Assembly: GCA_964423205.1 (NCBI GenBank)
Contig: CAYRDX010000010.1
Coordinates: forward strand, 1 to 64,000
Reading direction: 5' to 3'
DNA: 64,000 nt
Source: UBA6168 sp964423205
GTDB taxonomy: Bacteria > Bacteroidota > Bacteroidia > Chitinophagales > Saprospiraceae
Shown: positions 10,371-18,929 of the stretch, piece after piece
Layout: every line of letters starts with the position of its first letter
Numbering within the stretch: the stretch's first letter is position 1
Made by a program: the position numbers and the translations under genes
The notes under the pieces: model-generated
The model's database searches: none
The model's input: the letters and a program-made list of their open reading frames with translations, nothing else
What the model was told of the DNA's origin: nothing

Positions 10371-10400
10371 AAGTAAAAAGTAAAAGTAAAAAGTAAAAAG
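10371..10400. repeat. Short AGTAAAA-type tandem repeat
   Basis: About four copies of an AAGTAAAA-like unit of 6-8 bases lie between the regulator gene 10428-12155 and the small membrane protein gene. The same words recur in the repeat elements near 18420, 38150 and 45830, so this looks like a minimal member of the same intergenic repeat class. Confidence 0.55.
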
Positions 10401-10427
10401 ATGGGTAGTGCAGCCTGATGATTTTAC

Positions 10428-12155
10428 TTAGGAATACTCCATTTTCTTGCGCAGCCTGTGTCGGGTTTGGTTGACAGTATTGCGGTTGACGCCCAGCATA
10501 TTGGCAATCTCAGAAGTTTCCAGACCCAGCTTTTCCAGAACTAATAGGCGGGTTTCTGCGGGAGTCAGTTCCGGGTAGTTCTGCTTCTGTTCTGCAATAA
10601 AACCGGGGTGGACTTTTTCAAAAACCAGGCGGAATTTAGTCCAGTCTTCTTCAGTTAGGATTGTTGAGTTGGCGAGCTGAAAGAGAAATTCACTGTGCTG
10701 ACCAGCCGCCTCCAGTTTTTCATTTTCACGATTGAGGTTTTCCAGCATTTCCGATTTTTCCCTGAAGCTGATGGTAAGTGCTTCCAATTCTTTCATGGCT
10801 GCATAGAGCTCGGCCTCCTTTTGCTTGCGCAGGTATTGAAGGCGGTGGTAATTGCCGTAGGCTAAAGCGATTACCAGGAGCAGTATAACAATGGAAGCAT
10901 TGCGAAGCAATTTCTGCAACTGCTTTTCATTTTCCACCATTTCCAATTTTTCAGAAAACTTCAGTGCATCGTGGCGTTGTTGTGCCTGCGCCAATTTGTG
11001 GGCATCGTTACGGCGTTCGAGACTGTCTTGCAATTCCTGTGCAAGGTGAATATAACGCAGGGCAGCAGCAGCATCCCCTCTTTTTTCATTATATGCAGAG
11101 AAATGCTGGTACAGTTTCAATGGCTTGAAATAGTCTAACTGACCAAGCGGTTCCAGTTTTGCTTTGATAAAATCAGCCCTCTTCAAAAGCTCACCTGCCT
11201 CTGATATTTTGCCGAGTTTTAGTTTTACCGGAATGAGCACCATTAAAGCATCGTATTCGGCCTGAAACGGAACTACATTGGTGGTGGTGTCTTCTGCTTT
11301 GCTAAGTGAATAGCCGATATCCGCATAGGGTTCGCTTTCAGCAATTTTACCCTGATCGATGAGTAAGGCGGCCATTTCGATGTTGGAAAAGCCGCGCCAA
11401 AACCGGCTCCACCAATGATTGGCCGGGTCTTCAAACTGATAATTCTCGTGGAATTGAAGGATTTGTTGTGTATATGCTATCGACTTGTTGAGGTCTTGTT
11501 TTTGTTTCCAGTAGGTTTGAAGATAACTTAGAATCTGCGTGTAAAAATAGGCTCCAGGTTCGTCGGCATATATGTACTTCTCTGCAACACTTAAGTAGTG
11601 ATATGCATTTTCGAAATCCTCCAGTTCCCACATGAAATAAGCGAGGTTGAACATGATTCCATCCACCTGGTAGTCTTTGAATTTGTCCAACCCAAGATCC
11701 GACATTTGCTCAAAGGTCCTTTGGTTCTCCACATACTGTTGTTCAAGGGAAAGGTCATTTAAAACCCTGCGAATGTTTACGAGGTAATGCTGTGCAACAA
11801 TTTCCTCCACTTCCAAACCTTTCTTTCCGGCTTCCTCCTTAATTTCTGTTAATAGTTGTTTGACTGTTTTGTTGCCAGGCATTTCAAAACCACTGTTCCC
11901 GGAAATTCGACAGATATAGTATTTAATGGCCAGGACACTGGGCCGGTCCTTTTTGGACTCGGCTGTAAGCAGCATTTGTTTGAGTAAATCAGATTGTTCT
12001 TTGCCACTTCGTATCTTCCAATATGAGTAATCATGGACATAGCGGTATCGCTCCTGATTGGACATGGAACGGAAATCCGATTCATTCCATTCGGGCTGAC
12101 CTGCTGTAAATTGCAGGTAAAAAGTCAAAAAAAATAAGATAACGCTGTATCGCAA
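10428..12155 (-). CDS. Membrane-anchored TPR regulator with C-terminal LuxR-type HTH
   Basis: 575 residues. A signal peptide (MRYSVILFFLTFYLQFTAG) is followed by about 380 residues of helical TPR-like repeats, a membrane helix at about 419-440 (ASIVILLLVIALAYG), a coiled coil rich in E, K and L, and a C-terminal helix-turn-helix (ELTPAETRLLVLEKLGLETSEIANMLGVNRNTVNQTRHRLRKK, split here as ELTPAETRLLVLEKL and ANMLGVNRNTVNQTRHRLRKK). This is the usual layout of Bacteroidota one-component regulators that sense in the periplasm and bind DNA in the cytoplasm. No kinase domain is present. The likely target is the downstream small membrane protein/barrel/giant-protein locus, but that is inferred from position only. 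Confidence 0.75.
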   Translation of the reverse strand: MRYSVILFFLTFYLQFTAGQPEWNESDFRSMSNQERYRYVHDYSYWKIRSGKEQSDLLKQMLLTAESKKDRPSVLAIKYYICRISGNSGFEMPGNKTVKQLLTEIKEEAGKKGLEVEEIVAQHYLVNIRRVLNDLSLEQQYVENQRTFEQMSDLGLDKFKDYQVDGIMFNLAYFMWELEDFENAYHYLSVAEKYIYADEPGAYFYTQILSYLQTYWKQKQDLNKSIAYTQQILQFHENYQFEDPANHWWSRFWRGFSNIEMAALLIDQGKIAESEPYADIGYSLSKAEDTTTNVVPFQAEYDALMVLIPVKLKLGKISEAGELLKRADFIKAKLEPLGQLDYFKPLKLYQHFSAYNEKRGDAAAALRYIHLAQELQDSLERRNDAHKLAQAQQRHDALKFSEKLEMVENEKQLQKLLRNASIVILLLVIALAYGNYHRLQYLRKQKEAELYAAMKELEALTISFREKSEMLENLNRENEKLEAAGQHSEFLFQLANSTILTEEDWTKFRLVFEKVHPGFIAEQKQNYPELTPAETRLLVLEKLGLETSEIANMLGVNRNTVNQTRHRLRKKMEYS

Positions 12156-12308
12156 GTGCTTCTCTTTGAAAGTGGAACGTACTTATTGACTAAGATAATT
12201 CAGAAACAATTTTTACGCCACCAATTGTTGCGGGTTGAGTCAAAATTAGTTGAGTTTTTCTTCAGTTAAAGGCAATCCGAAAGACAAAGAGGGGAAGAGG
12301 CACAGCAG

Positions 12309-13199
12309 TTAGGCGGCTTGAATTTTCACCGAAGTCATCGTAAGTGAGCCACCAACGGCTTTGTCATTAAAAAAGCTGACTTCCTCTTTTTCATCTTTCA
12401 ATGCGAGGGTGTAAAGCAAGGGAAGGTAATGTTCCGGAGTCGGAATGGAAAGCTGGAAAGGTTGACCCTCTGATTGGTAGTTGATGAGTCGTTGATGTTC
12501 GTTATTGGCAATGAGGTTCTTCAATTTGGTGTTGGCTTCCATGGCCCAGTCGTAACCGTAATTGTCGGCATTCAGTTTGTCCCAGGCCACCATTCGCAGG
12601 TTGTGGACCATGTTGCCGCTGCCGGCTATGAGCACACCTTTTCGGCGCAGAACGGCAATTTCTTTTGCCAGTTCGTAATGCTGCTGGGGAGAACGGCCGT
12701 AGTCGAGGCTCAATTGAATGACAGGCACATCGGCAGCAGGGTAGAGTTGTTTAATGACACTCCATGCACCGTGGTCGAGTCCCCATTTATCATCGAGGCC
12801 AACCTGAGCAGATTTGACGAGGTCCTTGGTTTCTTCCGCCAGTTCAGGGCTGCCGGGAGCGGGATACAAAACTTCATAGAGTTCTTTGGGAAATCCCCCA
12901 AAGTCGTGAATAGTTCTTGGTTTTTGCATGGCTGTAACCCATGTGCCACGTGTTTCCCAATGGGCTGAAATGCAAAGAATGGCATTGGGTTTTGGAATTT
13001 CAGCGGCCACCTTGCGGAACCCCGCAACAAATTCATTTTCCTCGATGGCATTCATAGGGCTGCCATGTCCGAGAAAGAGCAACGGCATTTTGTCCGTTCC
13101 GGAAAATTCACGGGTAACTTTGTCGAGGTAGCTGAGTTTCATTGCTGCCATTGTCAGTGGTAAACCTGCCATGAGTTTGAGGAATTTGCTGCGTTTCAT
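12309..13199 (-). CDS. ygiD: 4,5-DOPA extradiol dioxygenase family protein (YgiD/DODA-like)
   Basis: 296 residues of the LigB-fold extradiol ring-cleaving dioxygenase family. The metal ligands of the family are visible as H45 (LGHGSPMN), H80 (ISAHWE), H199 (GNMVHNLR) and H257 (PEHYLP). Family members open catechol rings such as DOPA with a Zn or Fe centre; the physiological substrate here is unknown. Compared with E. coli YgiD there is an N-terminal extension of about 37 residues (MKRSKFLKLMAGLPLTMAAM...) that resembles a short export or twin-arginine-like signal, but lacks the full RR motif. Monocistronic by spacing. Confidence 0.88.
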   Translation of the reverse strand: MKRSKFLKLMAGLPLTMAAMKLSYLDKVTREFSGTDKMPLLFLGHGSPMNAIEENEFVAGFRKVAAEIPKPNAILCISAHWETRGTWVTAMQKPRTIHDFGGFPKELYEVLYPAPGSPELAEETKDLVKSAQVGLDDKWGLDHGAWSVIKQLYPAADVPVIQLSLDYGRSPQQHYELAKEIAVLRRKGVLIAGSGNMVHNLRMVAWDKLNADNYGYDWAMEANTKLKNLIANNEHQRLINYQSEGQPFQLSIPTPEHYLPLLYTLALKDEKEEVSFFNDKAVGGSLTMTSVKIQAA

Positions 13200-13276
13200 T
13201 TTTGTGGGATCATGTTATAGCAGAATTTGTTTTTGTTCAAAAAATCAGAACTTTGGGTATCAATTCTTTTTAGACT

Positions 13277-13567
13277 ATGGCGCTGCAATTAAGGAAATCA
13301 CTATTTTGGGATACAGACATAGAAAATATCCATTTAGATAATCACAAAAGAAAGATTATTGAACGCACTCTCCTGCGTGGTACGAAAGAAGAGTTTGACT
13401 CAGTTTTGGAATATAATGGCTGGGATACTGTCAGGGACGTAGTCTTATCCGCCCGCTATTTGGATAAATACTCACTTTCCTTCTGCAGCGTAGTTTTTGG
13501 AATACCTAAAAGTGAATACAGATACTTCAAACTCGCACAGTCGAACCCGGGACATTGGGACTTCTAA
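13277..13567 (+). CDS. DUF6922-like partner of an AbiEii-type toxin
   Basis: 96 residues beginning MALQLRKSLFWDTDIENIHLD, with a C-terminus ending GHWDF. Proteins of this kind lie directly upstream of AbiEii-like nucleotidyltransferases in many Bacteroidota and are taken to be antitoxin or partner proteins. The RDVV-SARYLDK segment and the predicted helix at the N-terminus fit the family as I remember it. The 3' end overlaps the nucleotidyltransferase frame by up to 46 bases. Assignment rests on context and remembered family features, not on a search. Confidence 0.6.
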   Translation: MALQLRKSLFWDTDIENIHLDNHKRKIIERTLLRGTKEEFDSVLEYNGWDTVRDVVLSARYLDKYSLSFCSVVFGIPKSEYRYFKLAQSNPGHWDF

Positions 13568-14142
13568 AGTCCTTGATGACAAAACCTTATGTTGATCCCT
13601 TTTTCCTCGTAGGAGGAACAGCTCTTGCCCTGCAATTTGGTCACCGGGTCACAGTAGATTTGTACCTTTTTACAATTTCTGAATTTGATAAAGATGAACT
13701 CCTCTATCTTCTGAAGAAGGAGTTTGATGTCATCGTAGAAGTAGTTTCACCCAGCATTTTTATAACAAGGATAAATGGTGTCAAGGTCGACTTCGTCCAT
13801 TTTCGCTATAAAATCATATTTCCAGAACTAAACATTGAGGGTATCCGAATGCTCGATATAAGGGATATTGCACCAATGAAGCTGGACGCGATTACCAAAC
13901 GTGGAAGCAAAAAAGACTTCTTTGACATGTTTTATTTGCTAAAAAAGATTAGCCTGACTGAAATTCTCGATTTGTATAAAGGAAAGTTTGAGGCTCATGA
14001 AATTTTCCATGTCATAAAAAGCCTTACTTATTTCGATGATGCTGAGGATGAACCATATCCGATATTATTTGACAAAACAGATACCTGGCATAAAGTAAAA
14101 ACGACGATGGAAAAGGAAGTCAGAAAACATTATTCCAAATGA
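13555..14142 (+). CDS. AbiEii/AbiGii-type nucleotidyltransferase toxin, probably impaired
   Basis: 195 residues from a TTG at 13555; an ATG at 13576 is the only ATG near the N-terminus. The FFLVGGTALALQFGHR motif, KVDFVHF and the RGSKKDFFDMFYLL helix are those of the AbiEii family of DNA polymerase beta-like nucleotidyltransferases. Two things look wrong. The DxD metal motif normally read as VDLDLF is VDLYLF (GAC to TAC). The frame also extends upstream to an ATA at 13522 followed by LQTRTVEPGTLGLLKSL, which resembles the family N-terminus that normally starts MLH. Both suggest loss of start and catalysis. It may still be expressed from TTG. It is coupled to the upstream partner gene. Confidence 0.65.
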   Translation: MGLLKSLMTKPYVDPFFLVGGTALALQFGHRVTVDLYLFTISEFDKDELLYLLKKEFDVIVEVVSPSIFITRINGVKVDFVHFRYKIIFPELNIEGIRMLDIRDIAPMKLDAITKRGSKKDFFDMFYLLKKISLTEILDLYKGKFEAHEIFHVIKSLTYFDDAEDEPYPILFDKTDTWHKVKTTMEKEVRKHYSK

Positions 14143-14178
14143 TTTTTCTGCTAATGCCTGAAATACGGAGGACACTAA

Positions 14179-14220
14179 AACACTGAAGCACGAAATTCTT
14201 TGAATCCGTACTTCAGTGTT
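14179..14220. terminator. Bidirectional-type hairpin between convergent genes
   Basis: 14-bp arms (14179-14192 and 14207-14220, one mismatch) with a 14-base loop. The plus strand continues ATAGAGTTTTT, so it can end transcription of the AbiEii-like module; it lies between two convergent transcription units and may serve both. Confidence 0.6.
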
Positions 14221-14238
14221 ATAGAGTTTTTCGGGCGA

Positions 14239-14817
14239 TTACTTTCCAGCCAGGGTTACTTCGAGGTCGAACTCGTCGTAGATGGTTTTGTCGCCGAGGT
14301 TGTCAAAAAAAGAACCGGAGCCGTAGCGCACGTCAAAGTCGGTGCGGTCGAGGGTGATTTTAGCAGAAGCGGAAGCCTTGCCACCAACCTCAGTTACCAA
14401 AGCGTTGAATTTGATTTCCTTGGTTTTGTCCTTGATAGTAATGTTGCCAATTACGCGGTAGTTTCCTTTGGTATCAACAGGAATAGCGCGGGTGATGACG
14501 AATTTTGCAGTTGGGTATTTATCAACGCTGAAGAAATCAGCTGATTTGAGATGACCAACCAGTTTTTCAGCAGAACCACCCTGAAGGTCAGTACAGGTGA
14601 TGGAGTTCATGTCCATAACGAACTCACCGCCCACCAATTTGCCAGCTTCCATTTTTATGGCGCCGGATTTAACCTTCACATTGCCTGTATGGGTACCGGT
14701 CACTTTGGAGGCAGTCCAAACCACTTTGCTTGTTGTCGTATCGACAGAATAATTGGTTATAGAGGTAAAAGCAAATGCTACCATTGCAATAACCGGGAGA
14801 AAAAACAATCTTTTCAT
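14239..14817 (-). CDS. YceI family protein, exported
   Basis: 192 residues with a signal peptide (MKRLFFLPVIAMVAFAFTS). The YceI lipocalin-like features are visible: SKVVWTASKVTGTHTGNVKV, then HLKSADFFSVDKYPTAKF and a C-terminal FDNLGDKTIYDEFDLEV segment. The family binds isoprenoid-like lipids in the periplasm; the ligand here is unknown. It follows the second YceI gene by 51 bp on the same strand, and both lie downstream of a Crp/Fnr-type regulator, suggesting joint control. Confidence 0.88.
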   Translation of the reverse strand: MKRLFFLPVIAMVAFAFTSITNYSVDTTTSKVVWTASKVTGTHTGNVKVKSGAIKMEAGKLVGGEFVMDMNSITCTDLQGGSAEKLVGHLKSADFFSVDKYPTAKFVITRAIPVDTKGNYRVIGNITIKDKTKEIKFNALVTEVGGKASASAKITLDRTDFDVRYGSGSFFDNLGDKTIYDEFDLEVTLAGK

Positions 14818-14868
14818 GTTGTAATAAAGGATTTAATGGTTTTTAAAAAATAATTTTAGTTATACAGC

Positions 14869-15453
14869 TCAGACGCTAACAGCCTGATTTTGATGTTGTT
14901 TTTCAGTTTCCTTGGATTGAGTTTGTTTGACAAACTGAACTTCCCCAAGAATCATCACTTCTTCGCCCACCAATACGCCTCCAGCCTCGAGTGCTGCATT
15001 CCAGTTCAGGCCAAAGTCCTTCCGGTTGATCTGACCGGATACGGAAAATCCGGCTTTTTCATTGCCCCAGGGATCAGTGCCGATTCCGCCGAATTCCACC
15101 TCCAGTGTGACTTCTTTACTGATACCCCGGATGGTTAACTGTCCAACCAGATGGTAGTTTTCCTCATCGAAACGGGTGCAGGATGTTCCCTTAAACGTGA
15201 TAATAGGATGATTCTCAACATCGAAAAAATCATCAGAGCGAAGATGTGCATCACGATCTGCCATGTTTGTATTGATTGAATTGGCATCGATTTTTACAGT
15301 TACAGACGCTTTCCGAAAATCAGCACCATCTGACTCCATGCTCGCTTCAAATGATTGAAAACTGCCCTTTACATTGGAGATCATAAGGTGTTTTACTTTA
15401 AAATTCAATTCACTATGGGTAGGGTCGAGTACCCACTTTGTAATGTTTTCCAT
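14869..15453 (-). CDS. YceI family protein, no signal peptide
   Basis: 194 residues. The family signatures are clear: WVLDPTHSELNFKVKHLMIS at the N-terminus, HLRSDDFFDVENHPIITF, and NRKDFGLNWNAALEAGGVLVGEEV near the end. Unlike the neighbouring YceI gene it has no signal peptide, so it is probably cytoplasmic. A TAnnTTTG box sits 38 bp upstream of its start. The Crp/Fnr gene is 88 bp upstream on the same strand. The C-terminal 15 residues (QTQSKETEKQHQNQA) are a polar tail. Confidence 0.88.
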   Translation of the reverse strand: MENITKWVLDPTHSELNFKVKHLMISNVKGSFQSFEASMESDGADFRKASVTVKIDANSINTNMADRDAHLRSDDFFDVENHPIITFKGTSCTRFDEENYHLVGQLTIRGISKEVTLEVEFGGIGTDPWGNEKAGFSVSGQINRKDFGLNWNAALEAGGVLVGEEVMILGEVQFVKQTQSKETEKQHQNQAVSV

Positions 15454-15490
15454 TTTGGGTAAAAATTGGTTATTAAAAAATTTGATGCTG

Positions 15491-15498
15491 CAAAGGTA
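15491..15498 (-). promoter_or_regulatory. Bacteroidota -7 box (TACCTTTG) of the YceI gene
   Basis: TACCTTTG on the minus strand, 38 bp before the ATG at 15453, matches the TAnnTTTG -7 consensus of Bacteroidota housekeeping promoters and is followed by a CA start-like context. No clear -33 box was found. Confidence 0.4.
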
Positions 15499-15541
15499 GG
15501 GTCAGCATCAGGCAGGAGTCATTCACATAAGTTAACTTCGT

Positions 15542-16120
15542 TCAACGTCTTTCTGCAATTTTTTTCCGGATACGGCTCAGCGATTGTGGTTTTACACCGA
15601 GGTAGGAGGCTATGAGGTATTGTGGTACCCGTTGAAGGATATCGGGGCGTTTTTCGATGAGTTCTATATATCTGGATTCGGCATCAGCACTGAAATTCAG
15701 CGCTATTCGGTATTGGGCATTGGCGTAAGCATTTTGAGCAAGTATCCTGAAAAATCGGTCCAGTCTGCGCAGTTTATCACTTGCTATTTGAATACTTTCC
15801 TGATCAAATACCAGTAGCTGACAGTCTTCCAGAGATTCCACATTGTACAACGCAGGTTTGTTCTTGTAAAAACTGTACATGTCTGAAATCCAATAATCTT
15901 CGAATGCAAATTGGATGACATGTGCATCACCTTCCTGGTCGATAAGGTATGAATAGAGAGCGCCTTTTTCAACAAAATACAGGTCGGCGCAGCGGTCACC
16001 TTCATGGATGAGTATTTTTTTGGCGGATATATTTACGGGTCGCGCAAGGTTTTGGAAAAAATCAAATTCTTCGTTCGAAAGCTTTTGACCTATCTTGGAT
16101 TCTATGTTGTGACGTAGCAA
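15542..16120 (-). CDS. Crp/Fnr family transcriptional regulator
   Basis: 192 residues. An N-terminal cyclic-nucleotide-binding fold is visible (ILIHEGDRCADLYFVEKGAL), followed by the dimer helix and a C-terminal winged HTH (RVPQYLIASYLGVKPQSLSRIRKK). There is no cysteine cluster, so it is not an oxygen-sensing Fnr; effector unknown. This is the common short Bacteroidota type that often controls a neighbouring stress or redox gene. The two YceI genes follow on the same strand. Confidence 0.88.
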   Translation of the reverse strand: MLRHNIESKIGQKLSNEEFDFFQNLARPVNISAKKILIHEGDRCADLYFVEKGALYSYLIDQEGDAHVIQFAFEDYWISDMYSFYKNKPALYNVESLEDCQLLVFDQESIQIASDKLRRLDRFFRILAQNAYANAQYRIALNFSADAESRYIELIEKRPDILQRVPQYLIASYLGVKPQSLSRIRKKIAERR

Positions 16121-16223
16121 AGTGTTTATTGATTTGGGTCAACAGTTAATTTGTAGGTAACGCTCAGGATGGCTATGAGGTTGCAACAATACATTCGTTC
16201 ACCACTATAACTCGTGTATAAGC

Positions 16224-16448
16224 ATGCCAGTGCTGATGCTTGGTTACCTTGTCTGTTTTTCTGCGCTGTTCAGAAAGTACCTTGGTGTCCTGTTATTGAT
16301 TGTGGGGTTCCTTTACATCGCCAATAACATTATTTGGTTTCAATTTCCGGATTTAGTGAAATTCATTTACGCGGCTATCATAATTCCTTGTGCAATTGCA
16401 GAATGGACCTTTTGTGTTTGGTTAATCGTTACAAGAGCAAGAACTTGA
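16224..16448 (+). pseudogene. C-terminal remnant of a DUF4386-type membrane protein
   Basis: 74 residues with two membrane segments: GYLVCFSALFRKYLGVLLLIVGFLYIANN and IYAAIIIPCAIAEWTFCVWLIV (shown here in two parts). The order, the LGVLLLIVGFLYI motif and the final IAEWTFCVWLI segment match the C-terminal third of DUF4386 proteins, normally about 230 residues with six helices. Upstream, the frame has a TGA at 16176 and nothing resembling the missing helices. So it is probably a truncated remnant, although a short membrane peptide could still be made from the ATG. Confidence 0.6.
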
Positions 16449-16737
16449 GTTATATTGTCTAAAACCCTTGTATCTTATATGTTTGGAGCTGACAGGAATA
16501 AAATAACTTGGCTGTGAATTGCTCGACCTTTCCCAAAAATCTATGTTGAAACATGACAATTGTCTCAGTCATTCGAAAGGTCTGATTTCCCAATCCGTTA
16601 TAATTTGCAATGTTGTATTTTCTTACAATAGTCTGTTCAGAGTACTTTTAGAGATACCTTTGGTGATTATATCTGCCAAACCACGATTTAAATAGTTTTA
16701 CGGTAATTGTAAGTCAATTAAAAAAACAACCAACCCG

Positions 16738-18375
16738 ATGGAATCCAAATATTTCCTTCTCATTATCCTGTTTCTGACCAGCTCGTTACCTATTGTATCG
16801 CAAACACAAATGCCAGAAATTCCCCATCTGCGGAAGCAAGGCAAGACAACCCAACTCGTAGTTGACGGACACCCTTTTCTGATAATGGGTGGTGAACTGG
16901 GCAACTCCACTTTTACGAGTTTGGAATCCATGGCACCTGTTTGGCCCAAGCTAAAGGCACTGAAACTGAACACTGTCCTTGCACCGGTATATTGGGAACT
17001 CATCGAACCACAAAAAGGAATGTTCGACTTTACGCTACTGGACGAGCTGATCCTGGAAGCGAGAAAAAATGACCTGAAACTCATCCTGCTTTGGTTTGCT
17101 TCCTGGAAAAACAGCATGTCAAGTCATGTTCCGGCTTGGTTAAAATTGAATCAGGAGACTTATCCGCGCGCAAAAGACGAAAACGGTATCAGTCAGGAAA
17201 TTTTAACTCCTTTCAGCGATAACAATCTGAAGGCCGACCTTCAGGCTTTCAAGGCGTTGATGTTACATATCAAAGCTATCGACAGCCAGCATAACACCGT
17301 CATCATGATTCAGCCGGAGAATGAAATTGGTATGTTGCCTTCAGCAAGGGACTACCACCCATTGGCCACACAAAAATTTATGGCACCGGTTCCGAAAGAG
17401 TTGACAAAATACCTTCAGGAACATAAGCAAAAACTCGTTCCTGAATTTTATGAAGTCTGGCAGAAAGCGGGCTTCAAAACAAAAGGCACCTGGGAAGAAG
17501 TTTTCGGAAAAGGCAGTCATACCGATGAAATTTTCATGGCCTGGTATTTTGCCCAGTATACCAACACGATTGTCGAGACCGGTAAATCAGTGTATCCTCT
17601 TCCCATGTTTGTCAATGCCGCACTGAACCGACCCGGACGTGAACCTGGAAAGGGATATCCCAGTGCGGGGCCACTCCCCCACCTTATGGATATTTGGAAA
17701 GCTGCGGCACCCTCGATAGACTTTTTGTCCCCTGATTTCTACTTTCCCAATATTGAACACTGGTGCGATTTATACACACGTCAGAATAACCCACTGTTCA
17801 TTCCTGAGCATGTTTTCGATAACACTGTTGCCGCTAAAGCACTTTTTACCATTGGGAAATACGAATCTCTTGGTTTTTCACCCTTTTCCATTGAATCAAA
17901 GGATAAACCGGAAGAAGAAGACCTTGCAAAGGTATATCATCTGTTACAACAGTTGGGTCCTACAATCAGTAAATACCAGGGGCAGGATAAAATCTTCGGC
18001 GTTTTACTGGACAAAGATCACCCAGAAAAAGTCCTTAATATCGGCAATTATGAGTTTACAGCCCGCCACAGTCATACACTTGGGTATGAATCAGCTTCCA
18101 AAAACGAATCCTGGGAACCAGCTGGCCTTCTCATCATTCAAACCGGTGAAAAGGAATTTTTCCTGTGTGGATCGGGGTTTGTCATCACTTTTACTAATCT
18201 GAATGATACATCTCTTCGAACCGGTATTCTGAAAAATGAGGAGGGCCGATTTGACAAGGGGAACTGGACAGTTATCCGCCATCTCAATGGTGACCAAACG
18301 CATCAGGGAAGGCATGTACGCATCTTTCTCGGCGAGTACTCCATTCAACGGCTCGAACTATACGATTACCGATAA
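16738..18375 (+). CDS. GH35-type beta-galactosidase with DUF5597-like C-terminus
   Basis: 545 residues, signal peptide MESKYFLLIILFLTSSLPIVSQ (cleavage after about residue 21). The TIM-barrel hallmarks of GH35 are seen: FLIMGGELGNSTF, VYWELIEPQKGMFDF, the acid/base segment IQPENEIGML (E196) and the nucleophile segment FIPEHVF (E357). The remaining C-terminal part resembles the DUF5597 domain that accompanies this GH35 branch. Family members release terminal beta-galactose from plant or algal polymers; the substrate here is not shown. The 289 bases upstream hold no gene. Located outside any SusCD locus. Confidence 0.88.
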   Translation: MESKYFLLIILFLTSSLPIVSQTQMPEIPHLRKQGKTTQLVVDGHPFLIMGGELGNSTFTSLESMAPVWPKLKALKLNTVLAPVYWELIEPQKGMFDFTLLDELILEARKNDLKLILLWFASWKNSMSSHVPAWLKLNQETYPRAKDENGISQEILTPFSDNNLKADLQAFKALMLHIKAIDSQHNTVIMIQPENEIGMLPSARDYHPLATQKFMAPVPKELTKYLQEHKQKLVPEFYEVWQKAGFKTKGTWEEVFGKGSHTDEIFMAWYFAQYTNTIVETGKSVYPLPMFVNAALNRPGREPGKGYPSAGPLPHLMDIWKAAAPSIDFLSPDFYFPNIEHWCDLYTRQNNPLFIPEHVFDNTVAAKALFTIGKYESLGFSPFSIESKDKPEEEDLAKVYHLLQQLGPTISKYQGQDKIFGVLLDKDHPEKVLNIGNYEFTARHSHTLGYESASKNESWEPAGLLIIQTGEKEFFLCGSGFVITFTNLNDTSLRTGILKNEEGRFDKGNWTVIRHLNGDQTHQGRHVRIFLGEYSIQRLELYDYR

Positions 18376-18415
18376 TCAAACAGAGCAAAAACCTAAATGA
18401 CAGGATAACATTTAG

Positions 18416-18651
18416 CTAAGGAACAAGTAAAAAGGAAATCGGAAATTGGAAAATGGACCCCGAGTGCTCGGGGGAAATTGGAAAATGGACCCCGAGTGCT
18501 CGGGGGAAATTGGAAAATAACCAAGCCCCTGCAGCCAACTGCCAACCGCCAACCGCCAAGAGCCAACCCCGAAGGGGCAAGCAGCCAACAGCCAACTGAT
18601 TTTCAATTGGTTAGGCAAACAAATTGGCTATTTTATTTTTGACTCATTACT
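18416..18651. repeat. Intergenic repeat element, long form (left end, hairpins, heptamer array, right end)
   Basis: A 236-bp element between GH35 and GH13 genes. Left end TAAGGAACAAGTAAAAAG; then two 32-bp copies of GGAAATTGGAAAATGG with the hairpin CCCCGAGTGCTCGGGG (18458-18473, 18490-18505); an array of GCCAACT/GCCAACC heptamers; the hairpin CCCCGAAGGGG (18567-18577); GCCAACA/GCCAACT; then a right end of about 60 bp ending GACTCATTACTAAG. Ends are shared with the element at 38139-38241 and the right end with 21493-21670. Confidence 0.75.
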
Positions 18652-18677
18652 AAGTTTGCGGCAACCATTTATATTGT

Positions 18678-18731
18678 GTTTCATACATTGGCTTTTTATT
18701 ACAGATAGGTGTTTGGCATTCTATTCAATCC
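18678..18731 (+). repeat. 53-bp direct repeat, copy 1, upstream of GH13 gene
   Basis: Begins GTTTCATACATTGGCT and ends TCAATCC, aligned with copy 2 at 20401-20453 with several substitutions in the middle. Both copies precede a plus-strand gene, so a shared regulatory element is possible; copy 1 is 199 bp from its gene. Confidence 0.5.
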
Positions 18732-18929
18732 TTATACCCTGTTACAATTAAACTGCACTATGTCCAACAGTTGGGCAAGTTTGACATGAAAACATCAAGC
18801 TGGGTGAATAATCCCGATGCCAACCGGAAACTTGGAAGCGCATCGTTCTGTGACCGTCGCCGAAAGGCAGCAACAGGTTTCCGAAGATTTCTACGGATTT
18901 AATTCCAGTATCCAACAAATGTTTGCAAC

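Noticed and set aside
18738..18929. Possible riboswitch in the leader of the GH13 gene
   Set aside because: Some GA-rich and GCCGAAAGGC-like words are seen, but no known aptamer core could be fitted.
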